Below are positions 7,592-14,889 of a stretch of DNA of 14,889 bases, in pieces. Location of the stretch: NCBI GenBank assembly GCA_946480845.1, contig CAMLLJ010000038.1:1-14889 (forward strand), written 5' to 3'. Source of the stretch: an uncultured Gemmatimonadota bacterium (lineage in GTDB: Bacteria > Gemmatimonadota > Gemmatimonadetes > Gemmatimonadales > GWC2-71-9). Position numbers and translations under genes: made by a program. Each line of letters opens with the position of its first letter. Position 1 is the first letter of the stretch. The notes under the pieces are model-generated. The model made no database searches. It was given only the letters and a program-made list of their open reading frames with translations, and was not told where the DNA came from.

Positions 7592-9639
7592 TGTCTCCTC
7601 GCTTCGCGTTCGGGCTGGTCCTGCTCGTCGCGGCCGCCGCGCCGCTCGCGGCCCAGCAGTGGAACACGCCGGAGGCGCTCGCCCTCGCGAACGCCGGCGT
7701 CGAACGCCGCCGCGAGGCCCAGGCGGACTCGACCCTCGCCCGGTACCGGACCCGCGCCCACGGGCTGGTGTTCTTTCTCGCGCAGGTGGGCGAAGAGGGC
7801 CTGAGTGAGCCCCCGCGCCTGGTGAAGGCCGACGAGCTGCAGGTGGAAGTGTATTGGCGCGCCCCGAACGAGAGCAAGCAGCGGATCCTCGGCTGGCGCG
7901 ACGGAACCTTCCTCCCTACCGACATCAGCTACCATCGCGACCACCTGGGCATCGTCACCAACAACTTCGGCGACCTGATCCGCATCGGCGAGGGCGACGA
8001 AGTGCGCGACGTGCCCCATCCGCTCTCGGCGGCCGGGCTCGCGCTCTACGACTTCGCCCTGACCGATTCCGTGTCCGTCGAAGGCGCGGGCGGGAGCATC
8101 CGGCTCCGCGCGCTGGCGGTGCGGCCAAAGGACTTCTCGCGGCCGCTGGTCATCGGGACGCTCTTCCTCGACGCCGCCACCTCCCAGCTGGTGCGTTTCC
8201 GCTTCAGCTTCACGGCCTCCGCCTACCTCGACCGGCAGCTCGAGGACATCACCATCACCCTCCAGAACTCGCTCTGGGACGAGCGCTACTGGCTGCCCTA
8301 CCGCCAGGAAGTCGAGATCCGCCGGCGCTTCAGCTGGCTCGAGTTCCCGGCCCGCGGGATCATCCGGGGGCGGTGGGAGATCGACGACTACGACCTGAAC
8401 GCCGACGTCCCCGACGCCGTCTTCGCCGGCCCGCCCATCGCCGGCCTGCGCCGCCCCGGCGGCGCCGACTCTCTGTTCGACGGCCCGCTCGCCGACGCGA
8501 TCGCCGCGGCGGGCCGGCCGCTCGACGCCCAGGACATGGCGGCGACGCGCGCCGAGATCGAGCGCTACGTGGGGCGGCGGTCGCTGAGCGGCCTGCCGGC
8601 GAGCCGGCTGGGCGGCGGCGGCCTGAGTGATTTCCTGCGGGTCAACCGGGTCCAGGGGCTCGCGCTCGGCGGCGCCGCGGTGGTCGGGCTCAGGAAGGAC
8701 CGGCTCGACCTGCGGCCGTTCATCGGGATCGGCACCGCGGACGGCCGGGTGACCGGCGGCGCGCGCCTTGCCTTCGCGAGCGGCGCCACCCGCCTGTTCG
8801 CGTCTGCCTCCCGCCAGGTCAGGGACTTCAGCGACCTGCCCGTGACGGCCCCGGCCGTCAACTCGCTCACCTCCCAGGAATTCGGCGACGACTACGGCGA
8901 CTGGCTGCTGCTCGACGAGGCGAGTGCCGGCGTCGAGCGCCGGCTCGGGAGCCGGCACGGGGTCGAGCTGGCGGGCGGCGTGGAGCGGAGCCGAAGCCTC
9001 GAGGTGACGGCGAGCCCGGCCAACGGGGAGTACCGGCCCAACCCCGCGTTCGGTGCGGAGGCGTACGCGGTCGCCAGGCTCTCGGTGACGCGGGCCAGCG
9101 GGGGCTCGGTCGCCGCCCGCAGCGACCTGCACGGGGCGCTCAGGCTGGAAGGTGGCACCGGTCCGAGCGACTACCTGCGCGGGGCGCTGGAGGCCCGCTG
9201 GACGCGCGCCATCGGCCCCACCGCGCTGGTAGGGCGGCTCCATGGGCTGGCGGGGACCAGCGGGATGCCGGCCTATCGCGCGATGGCCGTCGGGGGCAGG
9301 GGAACTCTGGTCGGTGAGCCATTTCGCGCCTTCGGCGGCCGACGCGGCCTCCTGGCGCACGCCGAGTGGCGCTTCGAGGTGCCCGTTCCGGCGATCCCTC
9401 TCGGCTCGTTCGCCAGCACGGGCGCTACCGCGACCCTGGCCCCCTTCGCCGCGGTCGGTTGGGCCGGGGGCGGGGTTGAGGGAATGCCGTGGGACCCCGA
9501 CGGCGGTGCCCGCCCGGTGGCCGGCGTGGCGCTGGAACTGTTCATGCGGTTGCTCCGCGTCGAAGCGGGCATCGCCCTCCGCACGGGGCATTTTGGCGTC
9601 ACCGTGGACGTCAGCCGGGATTGGTGGGGGGCGTTATAG
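7591..9639 (+). CDS. Exported protein with Omp85/surface-antigen-like C-terminal barrel (DUF5686-like)
   Basis: A 682-residue exported protein. Residues 1-21 (MSPRFAFGLVLLVAAAAPLAA, given here as a signal peptide) precede QQW, so cleavage is predicted after Ala21. I chose the ATG at 7591 over the upstream TTG at 7555 because the signal starts directly there. The middle (about 60-290) contains a beta-rich domain with VEVYWRAPNESKQRILGWRD-type sequence and a DFALTDSVSV segment reminiscent of DUF5686. The C-terminal half shows alternating hydrophobic strands, and residues 568-573 (GGRGTL) followed by AHAEWRFEVP resemble the RGY/RGF-like loop and the next strand of Omp85-type barrels. No POTRA repeats are evident. 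The likely location is the outer membrane; cargo or substrate is unknown. Family assignment is by resemblance only. Confidence 0.7.
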   Translation: MSPRFAFGLVLLVAAAAPLAAQQWNTPEALALANAGVERRREAQADSTLARYRTRAHGLVFFLAQVGEEGLSEPPRLVKADELQVEVYWRAPNESKQRILGWRDGTFLPTDISYHRDHLGIVTNNFGDLIRIGEGDEVRDVPHPLSAAGLALYDFALTDSVSVEGAGGSIRLRALAVRPKDFSRPLVIGTLFLDAATSQLVRFRFSFTASAYLDRQLEDITITLQNSLWDERYWLPYRQEVEIRRRFSWLEFPARGIIRGRWEIDDYDLNADVPDAVFAGPPIAGLRRPGGADSLFDGPLADAIAAAGRPLDAQDMAATRAEIERYVGRRSLSGLPASRLGGGGLSDFLRVNRVQGLALGGAAVVGLRKDRLDLRPFIGIGTADGRVTGGARLAFASGATRLFASASRQVRDFSDLPVTAPAVNSLTSQEFGDDYGDWLLLDEASAGVERRLGSRHGVELAGGVERSRSLEVTASPANGEYRPNPAFGAEAYAVARLSVTRASGGSVAARSDLHGALRLEGGTGPSDYLRGALEARWTRAIGPTALVGRLHGLAGTSGMPAYRAMAVGGRGTLVGEPFRAFGGRRGLLAHAEWRFEVPVPAIPLGSFASTGATATLAPFAAVGWAGGGVEGMPWDPDGGARPVAGVALELFMRLLRVEAGIALRTGHFGVTVDVSRDWWGAL

Positions 9640-9649
9640 CCGTTATCGT
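9621..9649 (+). promoter_or_regulatory. Weak candidate promoter for the pilus/secretion ATPase gene
   Basis: TTGGTG (9621-9626) and TATCGT (9644-9649) are separated by 17 nt, matching three and four of six consensus positions. They fall at the only AT-rich patch of this part of the window, between the barrel gene and the ATPase. Transcription from here would begin near 9656, giving a leader of about 12 nt to ATG 9668 or 45 nt to ATG 9701. This is suggestive only; the promoters of this group are not known to me well enough to score it. Confidence 0.3.
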
Positions 9650-9667
9650 TTACCATCCCGTATTCGT

Positions 9668-11926
9668 ATGACCCGCGAAATCCAAGCCGCAGCAGGTAGA
9701 ATGCAATTCAGTGACGAATGGCTGGTCCCGACCATCGAGCCCCTCCTGCCGGAGGGGTCGATCGCGTCGGTCCGGGCGGATGCCGGTGGATCGGGCGCCT
9801 CGCTCTGGGAATCCGTGGTGCAGCGCAAGCTGGTGTCCGACGAGCAGGTGCTGTCCACCGTGGCGGCCCGGTTCCGGATCCCGGTCATCCCGGCGGTGCT
9901 GCCGGACGCCGCGGTCAAGGACGTGGTGAGCGAGGCGGTCATGCGCCGGTTCAACGTGCTGCCCTTCCGGGTCACGGATTCCTACATCGAGGTCGCCACC
10001 TCGAACCCCTTCGACATCGACGCCGAGAAGGTCCTCGCCTTTGCCAGCGGGCGCGAAGTGCGCCTCTTCCTCGCGTCGCCGACGCGGATCCGCGACGGGA
10101 TGGCCGAGCTGTTCCCGTCGGAGGACGCGGTGGCGCGGCTCCTGGGCGGGCTCGACCACGGCGCCGATGTCCACCAGATCGACGACGATGCCGACGACCT
10201 CGGCACCTCGGCGGAGGAGGCGAGCCACGCCCCGATCATCCGGCTGGTGGACATGATGCTGGCCGACGGCATCGCCAGCCGCGCGAGCGACATCCACGTC
10301 GAGCCGATCGACGGCGGTGTGGCGGTGCGCTATCGCATCGACGGCGTCCTGCGCCAGGTGATGAAGATCCCGCGCACGGCGGGCATCCCCCTCATCTCGC
10401 GCGTGAAGATCATGTCGGGGCTCGACATCGCCGACCGGCGCCGGCCCCAGGACGGCCGCGCGCGGGTGTCGGTCAACGGGAGCCCGATCGACCTCCGCGT
10501 GTCCACGCTCCCGGCGGCCAGCGGCGAGAAGGTCGTCATCCGCATCCTGAACACCAAGGCGACCGTCCTCGAGCTCGAGTCGCTCGGCATGCTGCCCGAC
10601 GAGCGCCAGGCGATCCTCAACCTGCTCGACAACAAGGAGGGCATCCTGCTGGTCACCGGCCCCACCGGGTCGGGCAAGACCACGACGCTCTATTCGGCGA
10701 TCCGGCTGGTCCAGGGCCCCGGTATCAACATCGTCACCGTCGAGGACCCGGTCGAGTACAAGCTCGGCGAGAACATCGTGCAGGTGCAGGTGCAGGACAA
10801 GGCGGGCCTCACCTTCGCGTCGGCGCTGCGCTCGATCCTGCGCCAGGACCCCGACGTGGTGCTCATCGGCGAGGTGCGCGACCAGGAGACGGCGCAGATC
10901 GCCGTGCAGGCCTCGCTGACCGGCCACCTGGTGCTGTCCACCCTGCACACCAACGACGCGTCCAACGCCGTCACGCGCCTCGTGGACATGGGCATCGAGC
11001 CGTACAAGCTGGCCTCGGCGCTGCGCGGCGTGATCGCCCAGCGGCTCATGCGCCGGCTCTGCACCTCGTGCCGCGCACCGGCCGGCGACGACATCCCCGC
11101 CAAGCTCCGGCGCTTCGTGCCGGCGGGCGCCACGCTGTACAAGGCCGTGGGCTGCCCGGACTGCGCCATGACCGGCTACCGGGGACGCTTCTGCATCGTC
11201 GAGGTGCTCACCATGAACGGCGAGCTGGAGCGGCTGGTCGGCGCCGGCGCCACCGCGGACCGGATCGCCGAGGCGGGGCGCGAGAACGGCATGCGCTCGC
11301 TCTGGGAGAGCGGCCTGCAGCACGTGCTCACCGGGGAGAGCTCGGCCGAGGAGCTGCTCCGCGTCACCGACGTGCCGGGCGACCGTCGCGGCGGGGGCCG
11401 GCCCTCGGGCAGGACGGCCGCGGCGCCGCCGGCGCCCTCCGCCCCCGCGGCACCGGGTCCGGCCCCCGCGGCGAAGGCCTCCGACTTCGGCATCAACTTC
11501 GACCTGGTGGACGAGCTGGCCGGCGGCGACGGCGTCACCACGTCGGAGCGCGGCGCCACCATCCTGCTGGTGGAGGACGAGGAGTCGCTCCGCAAGGTGA
11601 TGCGGGACCTGCTCGAGCGGGACGGCTACACGGTGGCGGAAGCCGCCGACGGCGTGCAGGCGCTCGACGCCGTGGACCGGCATGCGCCGGACGTCATCCT
11701 GCTCGACCTCAACCTCCCCGGGCTCGACGGGTACAGCGTGCTCCAGCAGCTCCGCTCCCGCGTATCCTCGCGGAGCATCCCGGTCATCGTGCTCACCGCC
11801 AAGGGCGACGAGGACAACGAAGTGCGCGTCTTCCAGCTCGGCGCCGACGACTTCCTCACCAAGCCGTTCCGCGCGCGGGCGCTCTCCGCGCGGCTGGAGG
11901 CGGTGCTCAGCCGGCGCCGCTCCTGA
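9668..11926 (+). CDS. GspE/PilB-type secretion or pilus ATPase fused to a receiver domain
   Basis: A 752-residue hexameric-motor ATPase of the T2SS/T4P family, cytoplasmic, powering pseudopilus or pilus assembly. A GspE N-terminal domain spans about 45-145. The ATPase core shows Walker A GPTGSGKT (331-338), the Asp box IVTVEDPVEY (355-364), Walker B with IGEVRD (400-405), and the His box GHLVLSTLHTND (419-430). A zinc tetracysteine is at C465, C468, C496 and C499, as in GspE/PilB. A Pro/Ala linker (about 571-603) leads to a receiver domain (about 630-750) with Asp637, phosphoacceptor Asp680, Thr710 and Lys732 all conserved. The start is uncertain: ATG 9668 has no ribosome binding site, whereas ATG 9701 (741 residues) has AGCAGG 7 nt upstream. 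It overlaps the Nudix gene by 4 nt. No pilC, pilT or pilin gene is adjacent. Confidence 0.93.
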   Translation: MTREIQAAAGRMQFSDEWLVPTIEPLLPEGSIASVRADAGGSGASLWESVVQRKLVSDEQVLSTVAARFRIPVIPAVLPDAAVKDVVSEAVMRRFNVLPFRVTDSYIEVATSNPFDIDAEKVLAFASGREVRLFLASPTRIRDGMAELFPSEDAVARLLGGLDHGADVHQIDDDADDLGTSAEEASHAPIIRLVDMMLADGIASRASDIHVEPIDGGVAVRYRIDGVLRQVMKIPRTAGIPLISRVKIMSGLDIADRRRPQDGRARVSVNGSPIDLRVSTLPAASGEKVVIRILNTKATVLELESLGMLPDERQAILNLLDNKEGILLVTGPTGSGKTTTLYSAIRLVQGPGINIVTVEDPVEYKLGENIVQVQVQDKAGLTFASALRSILRQDPDVVLIGEVRDQETAQIAVQASLTGHLVLSTLHTNDASNAVTRLVDMGIEPYKLASALRGVIAQRLMRRLCTSCRAPAGDDIPAKLRRFVPAGATLYKAVGCPDCAMTGYRGRFCIVEVLTMNGELERLVGAGATADRIAEAGRENGMRSLWESGLQHVLTGESSAEELLRVTDVPGDRRGGGRPSGRTAAAPPAPSAPAAPGPAPAAKASDFGINFDLVDELAGGDGVTTSERGATILLVEDEESLRKVMRDLLERDGYTVAEAADGVQALDAVDRHAPDVILLDLNLPGLDGYSVLQQLRSRVSSRSIPVIVLTAKGDEDNEVRVFQLGADDFLTKPFRARALSARLEAVLSRRRS

Positions 11927-12393
11927 GCCGGGTCGAAGTCTCGCTCGTTGACGTCTACGTCCTGCGCGGCGCGGGCCCGGCGCTCGAATGCCTGGTGCTG
12001 CGCCGGAGCCCGCCGGGCCGCTGCCCCGGCGCGTGGGAAGTGGTCCACGGCCACATCGAGCCCGGCGAGCGCCCGGCTGAGGCGGCGCTGCGCGAGATGC
12101 GCGAAGAAACCGGGCTCGCCCCGCTGCGCTTCTACAACGTGAGCCGGGTCGAGGCCTTCTACCAGCACGCCATCGACACCGTGGCCCTGGTGCCGGTCTT
12201 CGCCGCCTTCGTCGCCGACGGTGCCGAGGCGGTGCCGGGCGACGAGCACGATGCCGCGGAATGGCTGGCACCGCCGGAGGCCATGGCGCGGGTGGCGTGG
12301 CCGCGCGAGGCCCGTGCGCTCGAGGACATCGTGCGCGTCTTCAGGGACGGGCACCCCGGCCCCATCGACGACGTCCTGCACATCGCGCCATGA
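11923..12393 (+). CDS. Nudix hydrolase, probable CTG start
   Basis: A Nudix-family pyrophosphohydrolase of about 156 residues, probably acting on a nucleotide or NDP-linked substrate in the cytoplasm. The Nudix box is perfect: 12049-12117 reads GHIEPGERPAEAALREMREE plus TGL, fitting G-x5-E-x7-REUxEExGU (residues 43-65 with my start). The fold begins at about VSLVDVYVLRG. No ATG, GTG or TTG occurs in this frame between the fold start and the ATPase stop, nor in the codons just upstream. The best candidate is CTG at 11923, which forms CTGA with the ATPase TGA, just like a coupled ATGA overlap. GGAGG lies about 22 nt upstream, too far for a normal ribosome site. The TGA overlaps the next ATG. 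The gene is clearly real; its exact start and substrate are not established. Confidence 0.8.
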   Translation: MSRVEVSLVDVYVLRGAGPALECLVLRRSPPGRCPGAWEVVHGHIEPGERPAEAALREMREETGLAPLRFYNVSRVEAFYQHAIDTVALVPVFAAFVADGAEAVPGDEHDAAEWLAPPEAMARVAWPREARALEDIVRVFRDGHPGPIDDVLHIAP

Positions 12394-13823
12394 CCGTCCG
12401 GCTCCCGCTCGTCCTCCTCTCCGCCGCCGCCCTGGCGGGCCTGCCCGCGGCCTCGGCGCCCTGCGTCCGCCCGACCCGCGCCGGCACCCAGGTCCAGGGC
12501 GATGTCCGCATCTGCCCCGGCCGCTACCGCATCCCCGATCCCGCCGAGCGCGGCGTCATCATCGCGGTGTCCACCGGCACGCGCATCGACCTCACCGGCG
12601 TGACGCTGGTGAGCGGTGACACCCTGCCGCACGAGTTCGTCGGCCGCGGCGTCACGGCCAGCAACGTGGACAACGTCACCGTGACCGGCGGGACGATCCG
12701 CGGCTACCGGTTCGGCATCCGCATCGAGGGCGGGCGCAGCCACCGCATCATCGGCACCGACGTGTCGGGGTCCCGGGCCCAGCGGCTGCTCTCCACCAGC
12801 GACACCTACGACGAGCGCGACTGGCTCGACATCTTCCATCCCGAGACGTTCGAGGAGTACGGGAGCGGCGTCTACCTGCGCGGCACCGACGGCGCCTCGG
12901 TCACCGGCGTCACGGCCCGCGGCGCGCAGAACGGGATCGGCCTCTACGCGGCGCGCGGCTCGCACATCGCGGACAACGACGTCTCGGGCAACAGCGGCTG
13001 GGGCATCCACCTCTGGCGCTCGTCGCAGAACGCGATCCTCCGGAACCAGGCGCACCACAACGTCCGCTGCGAAGGCGACACCTACCGGCGCGGCTGCGAC
13101 TCGGCGGCGCTGCTCCTCCGCGAGCAGAGCGACTCCAACACGATCGCCGACAACGACCTTTCCCGCTCCGGCGACGGCTTCTTCCTGAGCGGGCACCGCC
13201 CCCAGGTGCGCCCCTCGGTCGGCAACGTGGTGATCCGGAACGACGCGACCGGCGCCTACCACAACGCCTTCGAGTCCACCTTCAGCTGGGGCAACAGCTT
13301 CATCGACAATCGCGCCGACAGCTCCGACTACGGCTTCTGGCTCGGGTACTCGAGCGGCAACCTGGTGCGCGGGAACACCATCATCGGCTCGCGCAGTGCG
13401 GCGATCGCCATCGAGCACGGCAGCGACAACACCCTGGGCGCGAACGTCATGATCGGTGGCGCGGTGGGCATCCGCCTCTTCGCCCCCACGGCGGGTGCCG
13501 AGCCGAGCCGGGGCTACCGGATCGACGACAACGTCTTCGCGCGGCTGGAGAAGGGTCTCGTGCTCGAGGGGACGACGCGCACGCGGGTGCGCGGCAACCT
13601 CTTCGACGGGCTGGGTGACGCGCTGACGGTGGACGGGGCGGGGAAGGACGCGGACGTGGCGGGCAACATCTTCCTCCGGGCGAGCGGCGCGTTCATCCGC
13701 GCCGAGGAGCTCGACGCCGGGGGGAACTACTGGGGGATGCCGGACGTCCGGCGCACCATGGCGCACATCGTCGGCCGGGTCACGCTCGATCCGTGGCGGC
13801 CGGCTCGCGCGGCGGGGTACTGA
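12390..13823 (+). CDS. Secreted right-handed parallel beta-helix protein (NosD-like)
   Basis: A 477-residue exported protein. Residues 1-23 form a signal peptide ending ASA, before PCVRPT. From about 60 to 450 the sequence consists of PbH1-type coils of about 22 residues, with repeated G-I/V-L and N-x-I/V steps such as NGIGLYAARGSHIADNDVSG, WGIHLWRSSQNAILRNQ and YGFWLGYSSGNLVRGNTI. This is the pattern of NosD and of carbohydrate-binding or -cleaving beta-helices. The NYWGMPD segment (446-452) and GRVTLDPW near the C-terminus recall the end of NosD-like proteins. Four cysteines (25, 42, 227, 236) could form two disulfides. The ATG overlaps the Nudix TGA (ATGA). Location is periplasm or surface; ligand and activity unknown. 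Its last 44 bp overlap the convergent kinase gene. Confidence 0.85.
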   Translation: MTVRLPLVLLSAAALAGLPAASAPCVRPTRAGTQVQGDVRICPGRYRIPDPAERGVIIAVSTGTRIDLTGVTLVSGDTLPHEFVGRGVTASNVDNVTVTGGTIRGYRFGIRIEGGRSHRIIGTDVSGSRAQRLLSTSDTYDERDWLDIFHPETFEEYGSGVYLRGTDGASVTGVTARGAQNGIGLYAARGSHIADNDVSGNSGWGIHLWRSSQNAILRNQAHHNVRCEGDTYRRGCDSAALLLREQSDSNTIADNDLSRSGDGFFLSGHRPQVRPSVGNVVIRNDATGAYHNAFESTFSWGNSFIDNRADSSDYGFWLGYSSGNLVRGNTIIGSRSAAIAIEHGSDNTLGANVMIGGAVGIRLFAPTAGAEPSRGYRIDDNVFARLEKGLVLEGTTRTRVRGNLFDGLGDALTVDGAGKDADVAGNIFLRASGAFIRAEELDAGGNYWGMPDVRRTMAHIVGRVTLDPWRPARAAGY

Positions 13824-14889
13824 CCCCCGCCGCGTCCGCCATCAGCCGGTCCGCCAGCGCCCGGAGCCGCCGAAGGTCGAATGGCCTGCTCACCCGGTGC
13901 AGTCCGTCCGCCGCGCTCCGCCCGCCGATGGTGATCAGCCTTCCCTCCCACTTCGCATCGGCCCGGAGCAGCGCCCGCACGAACGGCTCGCCCGCCGAGA
14001 CGGCGATGCCGGCGTCCGCCACCACCAGGGCGTAGTCCCGCCCGCCGGCGAGCGCCAGCGCCTGGTCGCCGGTGCGCGCCGTGTCCACCGCGAGGCCATC
14101 CGGCGCGAACAGCGCCCCCAGCACCCGCTGGGCCTGCGCATCGTCTCCCACCAGCAGCACGCTGCGGCTCGGCCCACGCTGCGCCGGCGCCGGCACCATG
14201 GCCCGGGGCAGGGTGACCGTGAATTCCGCGCCACCCCCGGGGGCCGGGGCGTAGGTGAGCGTTCCCCCATGGGCCTGCACCAGGCCGTAGCTCAGCGACA
14301 GGCCGAGGCCGGTGCCCTGGCCCGCGGGCTTGGTGGTGAAGAACGGGGTGAACAGGTTGGGCACGTGCTCCGCGGGGACGCCGTCCCCCGTGTCGCGCAC
14401 CACCACCCGGGCATGGTCGCCGTCGCAGGCCGTCTCCAGCGTGATGGCTCGGCGGCGGCCGGCGGGCAGCCCGGCCAGCGCCTGCACGGCGTTGGTGACG
14501 AGGTTGACGATCACCTGCTGCAGCTCGTTCCGGTCGCCCACCACCATGACGGGCTCCTCGCTCGGCCGGGTGTCCAGCTCCACGTCGCGCAGGCGCACCT
14601 CGTAGGCGATGAGGAGCGAGGTCCCCATCACCACCTCGTTGAGGTCGAACGGCTCCGGCTCCGGCGTCCCCTTCCGCACGAAGGTCAGCAGGTTGCGCAC
14701 GATGCGGCCCGCGCGGTCGGCCTGGTCGTGGATGACGCGCAGGTGCTGGCGCGTGGCGTCGCCGCCGGGGCCGCGCTCGAGCAGCAGCTCGGTGAGCCCG
14801 GCGATCGAGGTGAGCGGATTGTTGAGCTCGTGGGCCACGCCGGAGACGAGCTGGCCGATCGCCGCCATCTTCTCGTTCTGGAAGAGCTG
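13780..14889 (-). CDS. Hybrid histidine kinase, C-terminal part (5' end outside window)
   Basis: The C-terminal part of a histidine kinase, open to the right edge; the visible N-terminal residues QLFQNEKMAAIGQL show the usual PAS-to-HisKA join, so a sensory region lies outside. Numbering from the internal Met at 14868, the H-box is GVAHELNNPLTSI (10-22, His13), the N-box NLVTNAVQAL (122-131), G1 DTGDGVP (159-165), F-box FFTTKP (176-181) and G2 GTGLGLSL (185-192): a complete kinase core. A receiver-like domain follows (about 235-345) with GDD (241-243), Asp285 at the phosphoacceptor position and Thr313, but the conserved Lys is Arg328 (SRPF for TKPF). The TGA lies inside the 3' end of the beta-helix gene (44-bp convergent overlap). 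The signal sensed cannot be read from this part. Confidence 0.92.
   Translation of the reverse strand, partial: QLFQNEKMAAIGQLVSGVAHELNNPLTSIAGLTELLLERGPGGDATRQHLRVIHDQADRAGRIVRNLLTFVRKGTPEPEPFDLNEVVMGTSLLIAYEVRLRDVELDTRPSEEPVMVVGDRNELQQVIVNLVTNAVQALAGLPAGRRRAITLETACDGDHARVVVRDTGDGVPAEHVPNLFTPFFTTKPAGQGTGLGLSLSYGLVQAHGGTLTYAPAPGGGAEFTVTLPRAMVPAPAQRGPSRSVLLVGDDAQAQRVLGALFAPDGLAVDTARTGDQALALAGGRDYALVVADAGIAVSAGEPFVRALLRADAKWEGRLITIGGRSAADGLHRVSRPFDLRRLRALADRLMADAAGVSTPPREPAATDRA

Noticed and set aside
7588..9591. Long antisense open frame (667 codons) opposite the barrel-protein gene
   Set aside because: Composition is low-complexity Arg/Ala/Gly/Glu with no signal peptide or motif, while the plus strand has a signal peptide and a barrel pattern.
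9242..9667. N-terminal extension of the ATPase by 142 codons
   Set aside because: It lies inside the barrel-protein gene in another frame and has no relation to GspE/PilB N-termini.
9718..11922. Extension of the Nudix frame upstream through the whole ATPase gene
   Set aside because: The frame stays open only because of high GC; its translation there is Arg/Pro/Ala/Gly-rich. Only the part from about 11923 is homologous to a protein family.
9650..12271. Very long antisense open frame (873 codons) opposite the ATPase and Nudix genes
   Set aside because: The plus strand has intact Walker, zinc and receiver motifs; the antisense product has none and is a GC shadow.
12159..13766. Antisense open frame (535 codons) opposite the beta-helix gene
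   Set aside because: No recognisable domain; the plus-strand product has a signal peptide and clear PbH1 repeats.

Overview
The window is about 14.9 kb of very GC-rich bacterial DNA, almost wholly coding, with short or overlapping gene junctions. I read twelve protein genes: two run off the edges and ten are complete. I see no rRNA, tRNA, CRISPR array, insertion sequence or phage gene. The GC content, Gram-negative features (a lipoprotein, an outer-membrane barrel, a type II/IV pilus ATPase), exported proteins with signal peptides ending in LAAQQ, and the GGEGNGG form of the phosphohexomutase sugar loop together suggest Gemmatimonadota or a relative. That placement is inference from style, not proof.

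Region 1 (1-2735) holds the end of a phosphoglucosamine mutase gene (glmM) and, 14 nt later, a complete glmS. Together they supply glucosamine-1-phosphate for UDP-GlcNAc, peptidoglycan and LPS. The glmS end converges on the next minus-strand gene across a 19-nt gap filled by GC-rich palindromes. Region 2 (2720-4176, minus strand) is a two-gene unit: a DinB/YfiT-fold metalloprotein translationally coupled (ATGA) to a VOC-family ring-cleaving dioxygenase-like protein, plausibly for quinone or electrophile detoxification. Region 3 (4242-5275, plus strand) is a housekeeping pair, dtd (D-aminoacyl-tRNA deacylase) and maf (nucleotide pyrophosphatase), joined by a GTGA overlap. maf ends inside a run of five G-tracts.

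Region 4 (5290-7591, minus strand) has an unrecognised lipoprotein gene followed by an FHA-GAF-class III adenylate cyclase. Region 5 (7591-9639, plus strand) encodes an exported protein with a C-terminal Omp85/surface-antigen-like barrel. Its start codon shares base 7591 with the divergent lipoprotein start. Region 6 (9668-13823, plus strand) is a three-gene overlapping chain. It begins with a GspE/PilB-type ATPase fused to a C-terminal response-regulator receiver domain. Next is a Nudix hydrolase whose only workable start appears to be CTG, in a CTGA overlap. Last is a secreted right-handed beta-helix (NosD-like) protein, joined by an ATGA overlap. Region 7 (13780-14889, minus strand) is the C-terminal part of a hybrid histidine kinase; its 3' end overlaps the beta-helix gene by 44 bp.

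The region mixes housekeeping metabolism with envelope and signalling genes. The most unusual items are the receiver-fused secretion/pilus ATPase, the Nudix gene without a normal start codon, the shared start base of the divergent pair at 7591, and the G-tract run between maf and the cyclase. I found no clear case for a wholly new defence or mobile system.
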